Shown: positions 1 to 7,019, counted from the first letter of the stretch. The stretch: DNA of 9,471 nt from Betaproteobacteria bacterium (GCA_009921765.1 RFXC01000170.1:1-9471); one strand, 5' to 3'. The notes: generated from the letters alone by a model not told the origin. Made by a program: numbers and translations.

Positions 1-50
1 AGCGTAGCCACGAGACGCGTCAGACCGCCAACACAGCGCGATTCGCGCCA

Positions 51-1016
51 TCATGAACCGCGCAGCCCAGCATCGCGGATGAGCCGTCCGCGAGCAGCGA
101 ACTCGCGCTCGACCACCCGGGCAAGCTCGGCTGGGTCGCTGGCGACCACAATGAGTCCCCCCGCCGCCAGCTTGTCCCGGTTCTCCTGGTCTGAGATTGC
201 ACGACGAATTTCGCTGCTCAAGCGCATCTGTATCGGGGCCGGCAGATTGGCTGGCGCAAAAAACGCGAGCCACGAATCCATCTCGAATCCTGCATAGGTT
301 TCTCCAACGGTCGCGACATCAGGCAAGCCCGGATACCGCGCAGCGCTGGTCACCGCAATGGCACGCAGGCGGCCTGACTGAACATGCGGAAGAATGGTGA
401 TTGCGCTTGCAAACACCATGGAGATCTGCCCTCCGATCAGGTCAGCAATGGCGGGGGCGCCGCCCTTGTAGGGAACGTGAACGAGGGAGGCACCCGAGCG
501 TTCACGAAGCAATTCACCTGACAGATGATGGGGCGACCCCGCGCCCGAGCTTCCGAAGCCACCCTTGTCCGGATTTCTGCGCAGCCATTCAATCAGCTCT
601 GGCAGCGTGCGCGCCGGGACCCCGGGATGGATGACCAGCACGATCGGGTTGGCTGCCGCAAGCGTGAGCGGAGTGAAATCGCGAATCGGGTGATAGCTTG
701 GCGTCGCAGTCATGTGCGTGCTCGAGGCATGCGTGGAATCGGTGCCGAGCAAGAATGTGTAGCCGTCGGGGGCGGCGCGGGCCACATGCTCGGTGCCGAT
801 GATGCCGCTTGCCCCAGCACGGTTCTCCACCACCACCGGCTGACCGATCGCAGCCGAGACTTTTTGCGCAACCATTCGCCCCAGTGCATCGGTCGAGGCA
901 CCAGGCGGGTAAGGCACCACCAGGCGAACCGGTCGATCGGGCCACGCGGGCTGGGCGGTGAGCGCGCCTGGCAGCGCCAGCAGTGGCAAGGTCTGGATCA
1001 GGTGTCTGCGTTTCAT
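51..1016 (-). CDS. Bug/TctC-family tripartite tricarboxylate transporter substrate-binding protein
   Basis: Periplasmic solute-binding protein of the Bug (TctC) family, 321 residues, the usual family length. Such proteins capture small organic acids or related solutes for a TctA/TctB membrane pair; many are orphans, as here, since no tctA or tctB lies in the window. Residues 1-21 form a signal peptide (basic MKRRH, a Leu/Ala core, then LTA before Q22). Family hallmarks follow: WPDRPVRLVVPYPPG at 25-39, VVENRAGASG at 62-71, PDGYTFLLGTDS at 83-94 and HVPYKGGAPAIADLIGGQ at 180-197. The ATG at 1014-1016 gives a proper signal peptide; only a weak purine stretch (GAAAG) precedes it. It is transcribed away from the rest of the window, so it need not serve the same pathway. 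The family assignment is firm; the ligand is unknown. Confidence 0.95.
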   Translation of the reverse strand: MKRRHLIQTLPLLALPGALTAQPAWPDRPVRLVVPYPPGASTDALGRMVAQKVSAAIGQPVVVENRAGASGIIGTEHVARAAPDGYTFLLGTDSTHASSTHMTATPSYHPIRDFTPLTLAAANPIVLVIHPGVPARTLPELIEWLRRNPDKGGFGSSGAGSPHHLSGELLRERSGASLVHVPYKGGAPAIADLIGGQISMVFASAITILPHVQSGRLRAIAVTSAARYPGLPDVATVGETYAGFEMDSWLAFFAPANLPAPIQMRLSSEIRRAISDQENRDKLAAGGLIVVASDPAELARVVEREFAARGRLIRDAGLRGS

Positions 1017-1226
1017 ACGATGCTTTCATGACTCGATCGCATTCAGCCTAGAGGCGCGGCCAGACTCGTGTCAATCTCGGCGCAGGTTCAGACCGTTCCG
1101 GTATTGGGTCGGCTTGACGGTATCATCAGCGAGGGCTGTGTCCAGCCGTCATGAGCGATGGATCAGGCAGTACGCCGGCTTCATCACACCTTCCCTCCTT
1201 TCCCACCTTTTTAACGCGGATTCAAC
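1017..1226. other. Divergent intergenic region
   Basis: A 210-bp spacer between two divergently transcribed genes, so it should hold promoters for both. On the minus strand a perfect TTGACA hexamer is visible and is listed separately. On the plus strand a TTGACG at 1114-1119 has no good -10 partner, so I cannot place the reductase promoter. A pyrimidine-rich tract (about 1187-1212) precedes the reductase start. I see no credible small gene here. Confidence 0.6.
1047..1074 (-). promoter_or_regulatory. Candidate sigma-70 promoter for the Bug-family gene
   Basis: Read on the minus strand, a consensus TTGACA (1069-1074) is followed after 16 bases by TCTAGG (1047-1052), a weak -10 that matches TATAAT at three of six positions. 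A start around 1040 would give a leader of about 24 bases to the ATG at 1016. The -35 box is clear; the -10 box is poor, so this is a candidate only. Confidence 0.35.
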
Positions 1227-1787
1227 ATGAGTGCATTGAAAGTCGTTGCCTTGTCCGGAAGCCTCAGGGCAAAAAGCTATAACAACGCTGCGCTGCAGGC
1301 GGCGGCAGCGCTCGCCCCCGACGGCATGTCCATCCGGGTCGTTGATTATTCGGCCGTGCCGCTCTACAACGGCGACCTGCAGGCCAAGGGATTCCCGGCG
1401 AGTGTGCAGGCGCTGGGCGCGGAAATCGCACAGGCCGACGGCCTGCTCATCGCAAGTCCCGAATACAATTTTTCTGTGAGCGGCGTGCTGAAAAACGCAA
1501 TCGACTGGCTTTCGCGACTGAACCCGCAACCCTTCAAGGGCAAGCCCACCGCAATTCTGTCGGCCACCATGGGCCCACTCGGCGGCGCGCGCAGCCAGTA
1601 CGATCTTCGCAAGATCATCGGCGGCCTGGAGGCCAACGTTCTGACAAAGCCCGAGGTGTTCATCGGCGCGTGTCACACCCGGTTCAACGAGCAGGGAGAG
1701 TTGACGGATGAGGCCACACGCAAGATCATCGCCGAACAGATGCTTGCGTTGCAGAACTGGATCCGGCAGCTGGGTTCCAGAGGCTGA
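1227..1787 (+). CDS. NAD(P)H-dependent FMN reductase, ChrR/quinone-reductase type
   Basis: Cytoplasmic flavodoxin-fold oxidoreductase of 186 residues, the normal size for this family, which uses NAD(P)H and bound FMN to reduce flavins, quinones, azo compounds or chromate. The FMN-phosphate loop is visible as GSLRAKSYN at 11-19. The second flavin-binding stretch, SPEYNFSVSGVLKNAIDWLSR, spans 78-98, and GPLGGARSQYDLRK at 116-129 is the conserved segment seen in ChrR-type enzymes. The ATG start places the first beta strand (LKVVALSGS) at the N-terminus as expected; its ribosome site is weak (GCGGA about 8 bases upstream). It lies 148 bp before the ABC transporter binding-protein gene on the same strand and could be co-transcribed or separate, depending on the hairpins between them. 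A role as a redox partner for the downstream enzymes is only inference. Confidence 0.93.
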   Translation: MSALKVVALSGSLRAKSYNNAALQAAAALAPDGMSIRVVDYSAVPLYNGDLQAKGFPASVQALGAEIAQADGLLIASPEYNFSVSGVLKNAIDWLSRLNPQPFKGKPTAILSATMGPLGGARSQYDLRKIIGGLEANVLTKPEVFIGACHTRFNEQGELTDEATRKIIAEQMLALQNWIRQLGSRG

Positions 1788-1802
1788 GGTTTCGGAAGCG
1801 TT

Positions 1803-1826
1803 TGTGCGCATCGGTCGCGGCGCACA
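1803..1826. repeat. Perfect 7-bp inverted repeat, candidate operator or stem-loop
   Basis: TGTGCGC at 1803-1809 and GCGCACA at 1820-1826 are exact reverse complements separated by 10 bases. The 24-bp dyad begins 15 bases after the reductase stop codon. The geometry would suit a dimeric regulator, and the RNA could also fold as a hairpin. Function is unproven. Confidence 0.45.
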
Positions 1827-1838
1827 TTCGCCACACCA

Positions 1839-1863
1839 TGTCGGGGGCAACGCACCCCCGACA
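1839..1863. repeat. Strong 9-bp GC-rich stem-loop, possible terminator or leader structure
   Basis: TGTCGGGGG (1839-1847) and CCCCCGACA (1855-1863) pair perfectly around a 7-base loop (CAACGCA). It sits about 50 bases after the reductase stop. No T-run follows it, so it is not a classical intrinsic terminator. It may instead be a transcript-stabilising, pausing or processing structure between the reductase and the transporter genes. Confidence 0.55.
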
Positions 1864-1902
1864 GCAGGCCACTCGCCGGAATAGTGCGAGGGCTGATATT
1901 TC

Positions 1903-1918
1903 GCCGGACCACCCCGGC
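1903..1918 (+). repeat. Short stem-loop next to the binding-protein ribosome site
   Basis: GCCGG (1903-1907) and CCGGC (1914-1918) form a 5-bp inverted repeat with a 6-base loop, four bases before the GGAGGAGA ribosome site. It could influence translation initiation, but short GC stems arise often by chance in DNA of this composition. An 8-bp direct repeat TCGCCGGA (1873-1880 and 1901-1908) overlaps it. Confidence 0.25.
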
Positions 1919-1922
1919 ATTT

Positions 1923-1930
1923 GGAGGAGA
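1923..1930 (+). promoter_or_regulatory. Strong ribosome binding site that fixes the binding-protein start
   Basis: GGAGGAGA lies five bases before the ATG at 1936. The reading frame is open back to a TTG at 1921, but that codon would place the Shine-Dalgarno sequence inside the gene, so the ATG is the real start. This is the strongest ribosome site in the window, fitting a binding protein made in excess over its permease. Confidence 0.8.
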
Positions 1931-1935
1931 CAGAC

Positions 1936-3102
1936 ATGACCGGATTAATTTCCACCCTGCGCAGGGAGGCCCTCGCCCTTTCGGCGGGCGCAGCATTCAC
2001 GTTGTTCGCCGCCGGAGCGCTGGCGCAGACGCCGGTTCGGATCGGCATGATCACTGACAGGGTCGGTCCGGCCAAGCCTTATGCCGAGCCGGTGGCCATC
2101 GGCGCGGCCTTTGCGGTCAAGCAACTCAATGCCCAGGGCGGGTTGCTGGGTCGCCCGATCGAACTGCTCACCGAAGACGACCAAGGCCGCCCCGACGTGT
2201 CCGCCACAGCGGCGCGCAAGCTGGTCGATCAGGGCGTTGCATTCATTCTGTCGGTATCGCTCACGCCCGCCACGCAGCAGGCGCAAAGCGTATCGCTTGA
2301 AACCAGGACCCCGCACATGACGCCGTCGAACAGCGGCGACACGCTCACCACGCAGATCGACAACCCGAATTTCTGGCAGACCGGGCCACTGGGCTCGACA
2401 CAAATCGCCACGCTGCTTGCCTATGCGCGCTCCAAGAATTTCAAACGTGTTGCGCTGATCACCGACAACTCCGACCTCGGACAGTTGATCAACCGGTTCT
2501 TCAAGGCCGGCCTCGAGAAAGCAGGCATTCAGGTGGTCGCCGAGGAAGTGGTTCCGCGGGGCGCCAATACCGCCGAGCCGCAGATGCAGAAGATTCGCGC
2601 TGCCACGCCCGAGGCGCTCTTCATGGCTGGCGTGCTCACACCGGAAAATGTGCTGATTCTGCGTGCTTACCGGCAACTCGGCCTCAAGACCCCGGTGCTT
2701 GGCAACTACAACCTGTCTGTCCCCCAGTACACGGCAGTCGCCAAGGGCCTGCTTGACGGCGTCGTGTTCGTTGATGCGTTCGACCCCGCCAAGGCCGAAA
2801 CCGCTCGCTTTATCGAGGCCTACCGCAAGGACTCGGGTGCCGAGCCCTACAACCTGATGGGCTACGGCTATGACGGCGTCATGATGGTCGCCGATGCCAT
2901 CCGCAGGGCCGGCAGCACCGACAAGGAAAAGGTCCGCGCAGCCATGCAGGCAACCACTGGTTATGTCGGTGTGATGGGCGGCGCGGGCGCCACCTATCAG
3001 TTCCGAGAGGGCAAGCGCACCGGCTTCGACCCCAACGGCATGGTGGTGCGCGTTTATGAGGGCGACCGCCAGGGCCGGGTGGTGCACGTCGGGCTCAAGT
3101 GA
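1936..3102 (+). CDS. Liv-type ABC transporter periplasmic substrate-binding protein
   Basis: Periplasmic binding protein (Peripla_BP_6 / type I fold) of a hydrophobic-amino-acid-type ABC importer, 388 residues. Residues 1-30 are a signal peptide (LRR, a long Ala/Leu/Phe core, ALA before Q31). The mature protein opens with VRIGMITD (34-41), followed by the family segment AFAVKQLNAQGGLLGRPIELLTEDDQ (58-83 region) and the helix AARKLVDQGV (92-101). The later segment AYNLMGYGYDG-like (305-314, PYNLMGYGYDG) is the conserved second-lobe helix start. It is followed by livH after 42 bp and clearly feeds that transporter. The ligand is not readable: members of this family bind amino acids, amides, urea or aromatic acids. 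The first lobe reads SVSLTPATQQAQ (106-117) where many members have a Gly-Pro-x-Ser-Ser-type loop, so a non-amino-acid ligand is possible. Confidence 0.93.
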   Translation: MTGLISTLRREALALSAGAAFTLFAAGALAQTPVRIGMITDRVGPAKPYAEPVAIGAAFAVKQLNAQGGLLGRPIELLTEDDQGRPDVSATAARKLVDQGVAFILSVSLTPATQQAQSVSLETRTPHMTPSNSGDTLTTQIDNPNFWQTGPLGSTQIATLLAYARSKNFKRVALITDNSDLGQLINRFFKAGLEKAGIQVVAEEVVPRGANTAEPQMQKIRAATPEALFMAGVLTPENVLILRAYRQLGLKTPVLGNYNLSVPQYTAVAKGLLDGVVFVDAFDPAKAETARFIEAYRKDSGAEPYNLMGYGYDGVMMVADAIRRAGSTDKEKVRAAMQATTGYVGVMGGAGATYQFREGKRTGFDPNGMVVRVYEGDRQGRVVHVGLK

Positions 3103-3110
3103 TCTTCGGC

Positions 3111-3124
3111 GCGAAGCGCTTCGC
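3111..3124. promoter_or_regulatory. 14-bp perfect palindrome between binding-protein and permease genes
   Basis: GCGAAGCGCTTCGC is exactly self-complementary and lies 8 bases after the binding-protein stop, inside the 42-bp gap before livH. In RNA it can form a short hairpin at the 3' end of the binding-protein message. Such intra-operon hairpins are known (for example between malE and malF) to protect the upstream message so that more binding protein than permease is made. That role here is inference. Confidence 0.5.
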
Positions 3125-3144
3125 CGTTTCGCGCTCGACGCTTC

Positions 3145-4026
3145 ATGCGTGATTTTCTTGAACTGCTGGTCAGCGCGACGGCAAGCGGCTGCATTTACGG
3201 GTTGCTCGCGCTCGCTTACCTGCTGATGACCCGCCCGACCGGCATCATCAATTTTGCAGTCGGCGAATGGGGCATGGTTGGCGCCTTCGCAGGTTTCGTA
3301 CTGCTCTCGGCATGGGACGTCCCCTACTTCCTCGGCCTGCCCCTGGTTGTGATTGTGATGCTGCTTACGGGCTGGGCAACGGAGCGCCTCACTGTGAGGC
3401 CGCTCGTCGAGCGGGGAGCGCCAGTGCTCGCGCCCATCCTCGCCCTCTTGGGCATGCTGGTCGTGTTCCGCGAACTGGTCTCGGTGGGGTTCGGTCCCGA
3501 CCCGCGGCCCGTGCCTGGGGCGTTCGGCTTCGGTCGGCTCGAGCTGGGACTTCTCGCAGGGTCTTATCAGAGTTTCTTCATTATTGGTTGCACGCTAGCG
3601 GTGTTCGCGGGAACGTGGCTGTTCTTTGAGCGAACCCTGACCGGTCGGAGCTTTGAGGCCGTGGCCATCGACCGCCGCGCTGCGGCGCTGATGGGCATCA
3701 ACCTTGCGCGGGTCACCGCGCTTGCGTTTGCCGCCGGCGCCGCGGTTGCGGGGTTCGCGGGGCTCCTCGTGTCGGCCAATGTGTCGGCCCACTTCATGAT
3801 GGGGCTGCCGCTTGCCATTCAGGGATTCACCGCGCTGGTGATCGGCGGCGTCGGCCGCGTGGAGGGGGCGTTGCTGGGCGGGCTGATCCTCGCCTTCACA
3901 GAGCAGTTCATCGTGCGCTACGCCCCGGTTCCGGCCGGACTTGCGATGGGTGTGCCCCTGGTGCTTCTGATTGCATTCCTGCTGGTGCGCCCCACCGGGT
4001 TGCTGCGCGCCCGCGAGGCCCGCTGA
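3145..4026 (+). CDS. livH: Liv-type ABC transporter inner-membrane permease (LivH family)
   Basis: One of the two membrane-spanning subunits of the importer, 293 residues, a usual LivH length, built mostly of hydrophobic helices. The conserved N-terminal stretch SGCIYGLLALAYLLMTRPTGIINFAVGEWGMVGAF (14-48) is the LivH signature, where other members read GxxYaLlAlGltliy...nFAhGe. The cytoplasmic coupling loop is seen as FEAVAIDRRAAALMGINLARV (170-190), and GGVGRVEGALLGG (234-246) is the conserved late segment; VRPTGLLR closes the protein. The ATG has no clear ribosome site, so its translation may be weak or coupled. The stop overlaps the livM start by one base (TGATG). It pairs with LivM to form the channel. 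The substrate is unknown. Confidence 0.94.
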   Translation: MRDFLELLVSATASGCIYGLLALAYLLMTRPTGIINFAVGEWGMVGAFAGFVLLSAWDVPYFLGLPLVVIVMLLTGWATERLTVRPLVERGAPVLAPILALLGMLVVFRELVSVGFGPDPRPVPGAFGFGRLELGLLAGSYQSFFIIGCTLAVFAGTWLFFERTLTGRSFEAVAIDRRAAALMGINLARVTALAFAAGAAVAGFAGLLVSANVSAHFMMGLPLAIQGFTALVIGGVGRVEGALLGGLILAFTEQFIVRYAPVPAGLAMGVPLVLLIAFLLVRPTGLLRAREAR

Positions 4027-4976
4027 TGAAATCACTCATCGGCTATCTCGTTGCCGCGCTTGTCCTCTCGGCGCTTGCTTTCGTTTTGGGGGCTTATCAG
4101 ACCGACATCTACCGGAAACTGTTGCTGTGGGTCACCCTCGCCCTGGGCTACAACTTTCTGTTCGGCATTTCGGGGCAGGTTGCATTCTCGCATTTCACCT
4201 TCTACGGGATCGGCGCCTACAGCATCGTCATTCTCACCACGCAGTTGCAGTGGGCACTGCCGCTTGCGGTGCCAGCCGCTGTGCTGATCTGTGCGCTCGC
4301 GGCGCTGGTGGTGGCCATTCCGGCAACGCGACTGGATGGCTTCTATCTGGCGCTTGCCACGCTGGCCTTTGCGCAGCTTTTCGTTGTGCTACTCAACGAG
4401 GGCGGGAGCGTGACGGGTGGAACGGGAGGGCTCGCGAATTACCGCATTCCCGAGATCGCCGGGTTTCGCATCACGGGGCCGTGGTACACGGTGGTGATCG
4501 TGGTGTTGATGCTGGGCACGCTCGCCGTGCTCTGGCGCCTGGATCGCTCATACTTCGGACGTGCCTGCCGCGCGGTACGCGACAACCCTGAAGCTGCGGC
4601 CGCCATGGGTATTGACCCGCGCCGAACCCGCGTCATTGCCTATGTCATCACCAGTGCGCTCGCAGGTCTTGCCGGCATCGTGTATGCCTTCGTCGACAAC
4701 ACAGTGAACCCGGTGATCTTCGGCCTCGAAAACGCATTCCTGCTGCTCTTCATGGTGATCATCGGGGGCTCGGGCAGCCACGCGGGCGCCATCATCGGCG
4801 CAATCCTCCTCTACCTGATGCCGTTTGTGTTGTCGCCGCTCATCGGTCACCACCACGCGCTCGTGTTTGGTCTGGTCATGGTGCTGGCTGTCCTGTTTCA
4901 GCCTCGGGGCCTGATCGGACTCTGGGCGGCACTGCGGGGTCGGCGTCTCGCGCAGTCGCAAGGACCGGCGCAATGA
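4026..4976 (+). CDS. livM: Liv-type ABC transporter inner-membrane permease (LivM family)
   Basis: Second membrane subunit of the importer, 316 residues, with about eight or more hydrophobic segments. LivM hallmarks are visible: LGYNFLFGISGQVAFSHFTFYGIGAYS (40-66), the TGGTGGL loop (130-136) and the cytoplasmic coupling motif FGRACRAVRDNPEAAAAMGID (177-197). GGSGSHAGAIIGA (247-259) and the terminal PRGLIGLW (293-300) complete the pattern. A GAGG at 4015-4018, seven bases before the ATG, provides a ribosome site inside the end of livH. It overlaps livH by one base and livG by four (ATGA), indicating tight translational coupling. At position 53 it reads AFSHFTF where many LivM proteins have SLGQAAF, a modest departure near the pore-lining segment. 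Confidence 0.94.
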   Translation: MKSLIGYLVAALVLSALAFVLGAYQTDIYRKLLLWVTLALGYNFLFGISGQVAFSHFTFYGIGAYSIVILTTQLQWALPLAVPAAVLICALAALVVAIPATRLDGFYLALATLAFAQLFVVLLNEGGSVTGGTGGLANYRIPEIAGFRITGPWYTVVIVVLMLGTLAVLWRLDRSYFGRACRAVRDNPEAAAAMGIDPRRTRVIAYVITSALAGLAGIVYAFVDNTVNPVIFGLENAFLLLFMVIIGGSGSHAGAIIGAILLYLMPFVLSPLIGHHHALVFGLVMVLAVLFQPRGLIGLWAALRGRRLAQSQGPAQ

Positions 4977-5761
4977 CCGCGTCCGCTGCCCTGCTTCAGG
5001 TACGCGGCCTTTCCAGGCGGTTCGGCGGTCTTCAGGCCGTCGCCGATCTGAGCTTCGACGCCCGCGAAGGTGAGGTGCTGGGGGTCATTGGGCCGAACGG
5101 CGCCGGCAAAAGCACCACCTTCAACATGATCGCTGGCGCGCTCGTCCCGTCGGCAGGATCCATTCAGTTTGATGGTCGATCGCTCGCGGGTCTCCCCACC
5201 CATGCGTTCGCTGCGCGCGGCATCATGCGCACGTTTCAGCACAACAAACCCTTCCCCAGCATGACGCTGCTCGAGAACGTATCGGTCGGCATGCACACCC
5301 GGATCGGATGCACGCTCTGGCAGGTGATCGGCGCAACGCCTTCGGCGCGACAGGCGGAAGCGCAATGCCGCGCGCGTGCCGCCGAGATGATCGACTTTGT
5401 CGGTCTTGGCGACTGGCTGGACGCCGACGTGTCGACGCTCTCCTTTGGACAGGGCCGCTTGCTGGAGATTGCGCGGGCGCTGGCCGGATCGCCCCGACTG
5501 TTGCTGTTCGACGAGCCAGCGGCCGGCCTGTCACCCGCAGAGTGCGCGCGACTGGGCGAGGTCATTCGCGCGATCGCCTCGCGCAACATCGCGGTGCTTC
5601 TGATCGAGCACGACATGCGATTTCTGATGTCGCTTGCCGATCGGGTCGTTGTACTCAATTTCGGCCGCCGGATTGCCGAAGGCACGCCTGAGCAGATCCT
5701 TGCCGATCCGGCCGTGGTCGAGGCCTATCTCGGTGACCTGGGGGCGCTTGCCCGTGCTTGA
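4973..5761 (+). CDS. livG: Liv-type ABC transporter ATP-binding protein (LivG family)
   Basis: First of two cytoplasmic ATPases that power the importer, 262 residues. ABC motifs in order: Walker A GPNGAGKST (40-48), the Q-loop glutamine in RTFQ (Q89), and signature LSFGQ (156-160) followed by GRLLEIARAL. Walker B is LLLFDEP (176-182), the D-loop AAGLSP is at 183-188, and the switch histidine is H213 in LIEHDM. The C-terminal ADPAVVEAYLG (245-254 region) is typical of the LivG group. The signature reads LSFGQ rather than the canonical LSGGQ, an accepted variant in this subfamily. AAGGA at 4960-4964 precedes the ATG by eight bases. The start overlaps livM by four bases and the end overlaps livF by eight. 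Confidence 0.95.
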   Translation: MTASAALLQVRGLSRRFGGLQAVADLSFDAREGEVLGVIGPNGAGKSTTFNMIAGALVPSAGSIQFDGRSLAGLPTHAFAARGIMRTFQHNKPFPSMTLLENVSVGMHTRIGCTLWQVIGATPSARQAEAQCRARAAEMIDFVGLGDWLDADVSTLSFGQGRLLEIARALAGSPRLLLFDEPAAGLSPAECARLGEVIRAIASRNIAVLLIEHDMRFLMSLADRVVVLNFGRRIAEGTPEQILADPAVVEAYLGDLGALARA

Positions 5762-6479
5762 ACTCTCCATGCTTCATGGCGGCTACACCCAGCACGACAC
5801 CATCGCCGATGTCACCCTCACGGTCGGCCGCGGGCAAACAATCGCGCTGCTTGGCCCGAACGGCGCGGGCAAGAGCACGGTGCTGGCCGCCATTTCCGGG
5901 CTTCTGCCCAGAAGAACCGGTTCGATCACCGTCAATGGGCATGAACTGATCGACCAACCCTCGCACCAGATCGTCGCGCGCGGGATCGTGCAGGTTCCCG
6001 AGGGACGCCGGGTCTTTGCACCACTCAGCGTATTTGACAACCTCCGCCTTGGCTCGGTGGGGCTCAGCCCCCACAATGCGGTCGCGGTTCGCGAGCAGCT
6101 CGACTTTGTCTATGCGCTCTTCCCCCGCCTCGCCGAAAGGCGCCAGCAGCTTGCCGGCACGCTCTCGGGCGGGGAACAACAGATGGTTGCCATCGGCCGG
6201 GCGCTCATGTCGCGCCCCGCGGTCCTGCTCCTGGATGAACCGTTTCTGGGCCTTGCTCCGCTTGTGATACAGGAAATCCGTACGGCGCTTGATGCGCTGA
6301 AGCAAAAGGGCTTGACGATGCTGCTCGTGGAGCAGAAGCTCGACATCGCGCTGTCGTTTGCTGAACGCGCGTATGTGCTCATCAAGGGACGCGTTGCGCT
6401 GGAGGGGTCGTGTGCCGCACTTGCCGCGAGGACCGATCTGTCCACCCTTTATTTCGATCTGTCGCGGCGACAGGACTGA
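5754..6479 (+). CDS. livF: Liv-type ABC transporter ATP-binding protein (LivF family)
   Basis: Second ATPase of the importer, 241 residues from a GTG start. I chose GTG 5754 because it yields the family N-terminus (MLELSMLHGGY) and follows a GGGGG purine run at 5740-5744; the frame stays open upstream to 5634, but that part is only livG read out of frame. Motifs: Walker A GPNGAGKST (34-42), Q-loop Q80 in VQVPEGRRVF, signature LSGGEQQ (137-143), Walker B VLLLDEP (157-163) and D-loop FLGLAP (164-169). The switch position carries Q194 (LVEQK) in place of His, which is normal for LivF proteins. It overlaps livG by eight bases. An internal ATG at 5769 is a possible but less likely start. Confidence 0.93.
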   Translation: MLELSMLHGGYTQHDTIADVTLTVGRGQTIALLGPNGAGKSTVLAAISGLLPRRTGSITVNGHELIDQPSHQIVARGIVQVPEGRRVFAPLSVFDNLRLGSVGLSPHNAVAVREQLDFVYALFPRLAERRQQLAGTLSGGEQQMVAIGRALMSRPAVLLLDEPFLGLAPLVIQEIRTALDALKQKGLTMLLVEQKLDIALSFAERAYVLIKGRVALEGSCAALAARTDLSTLYFDLSRRQD

Positions 6480-6494
6480 TCCCGGGAGGCTGCC

Positions 6495-7019
6495 ATGTCT
6501 GAATTCGTACCGATTCGTCAGCTGCATCATTTTGCGTGGCGTTGCCGCGATGCCGAGGAGACGCGACGCTTCTATGAAGATCTGCTCGGTTTGCCCCTGG
6601 TCCACGCGATTCGAAACGAGCGGGTCCCCAGTACCGGCGACGAAAATCCGCATCTGCATCTGTTCTTCCAGATGCATGACGGCAGTTGCATCGCCTTTTT
6701 TGATCTGGGTGATGGTGAAGTCGCAGCGCCATCGCCCAACACGCCTTCATGGGTCAATCACCTTGCGCTCCGGGTCGATTCGCTCGAGGCACTCGACGCT
6801 GCCCGCAGGCGCCTGATCGATGCGGGTGTTTCTGTGCTGGGACCCGTGGACCATGACGGGTATGTGCATTCCATCTACTTTTTTGATCCGAACGGAATCC
6901 GCCTAGAGCTCACTGCTGAAATTGCGTCGGAGAAAATGTTGAGCGGCTATCGCGCCGGGGCACGCAAGCTGTGCGACAGCTGGACCCTCGAAAAGCAGCA
7001 ACGATCTGCGTCGCACTAG
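6495..7019 (+). CDS. VOC-superfamily (glyoxalase/extradiol dioxygenase fold) protein
   Basis: Probably a cytoplasmic metal-dependent enzyme of the vicinal-oxygen-chelate superfamily, 174 residues, which includes glyoxalases, extradiol dioxygenases and epimerases. Two beta-alpha-beta-beta-beta modules are visible: LHHFAWRCRDAEETRRFYEDLLGLPL (10-35) opens the first and VNHLALRVDSLEALDAARRRL (87-107) the second, ending in FFDPNGIRLEL (129-139). H12, H89 and E138 fall at the usual metal-ligand positions, a two-His-one-Glu set. Residues 143-174 form an extra C-terminal tail beyond the fold, rich in charged residues. GGGAGG at 6484-6489, five bases before the ATG, is a good ribosome site. The gene starts only 15 bp after livF, so it is almost certainly in the transporter operon and probably acts on the imported compound. 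The reaction is unknown. Confidence 0.88.
   Translation: MSEFVPIRQLHHFAWRCRDAEETRRFYEDLLGLPLVHAIRNERVPSTGDENPHLHLFFQMHDGSCIAFFDLGDGEVAAPSPNTPSWVNHLALRVDSLEALDAARRRLIDAGVSVLGPVDHDGYVHSIYFFDPNGIRLELTAEIASEKMLSGYRAGARKLCDSWTLEKQQRSASH

Noticed and set aside
1..50. Possible end of a further gene at the left edge
   Set aside because: Fifty bases are too few, and no recognisable peptide or terminator is seen.
1114..1142. TTGACG with a TGTGTC 17 bases later as a promoter for the reductase
   Set aside because: The -10 is too poor and no other support exists.
1149..2075. Antisense open frame of 308 codons across the reductase and the leader region
   Set aside because: No domain or ribosome site is seen, and it covers the clearly coding reductase gene.
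1945..3087. Long antisense open frame of 380 codons opposite the binding-protein gene
   Set aside because: The plus-strand frame has a signal peptide, ribosome site and family motifs; the antisense product is rich in His, Arg and Gly with no recognisable domain, as expected for GC-rich shadow frames.
5634..5753. Upstream extension of livF to an ATG at 5634
   Set aside because: This part lies within livG read in another frame; the family N-terminus begins at the GTG at 5754.
6333..6335. Missing switch histidine in LivF (Gln in its place)
   Set aside because: LivF proteins normally carry LVEQ at this position, so this is a family trait and not a defect.
5655..6677. Antisense open frame of 340 codons across livG, livF and the VOC gene
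   Set aside because: It spans three well-supported genes on the other strand and shows no motif of its own.
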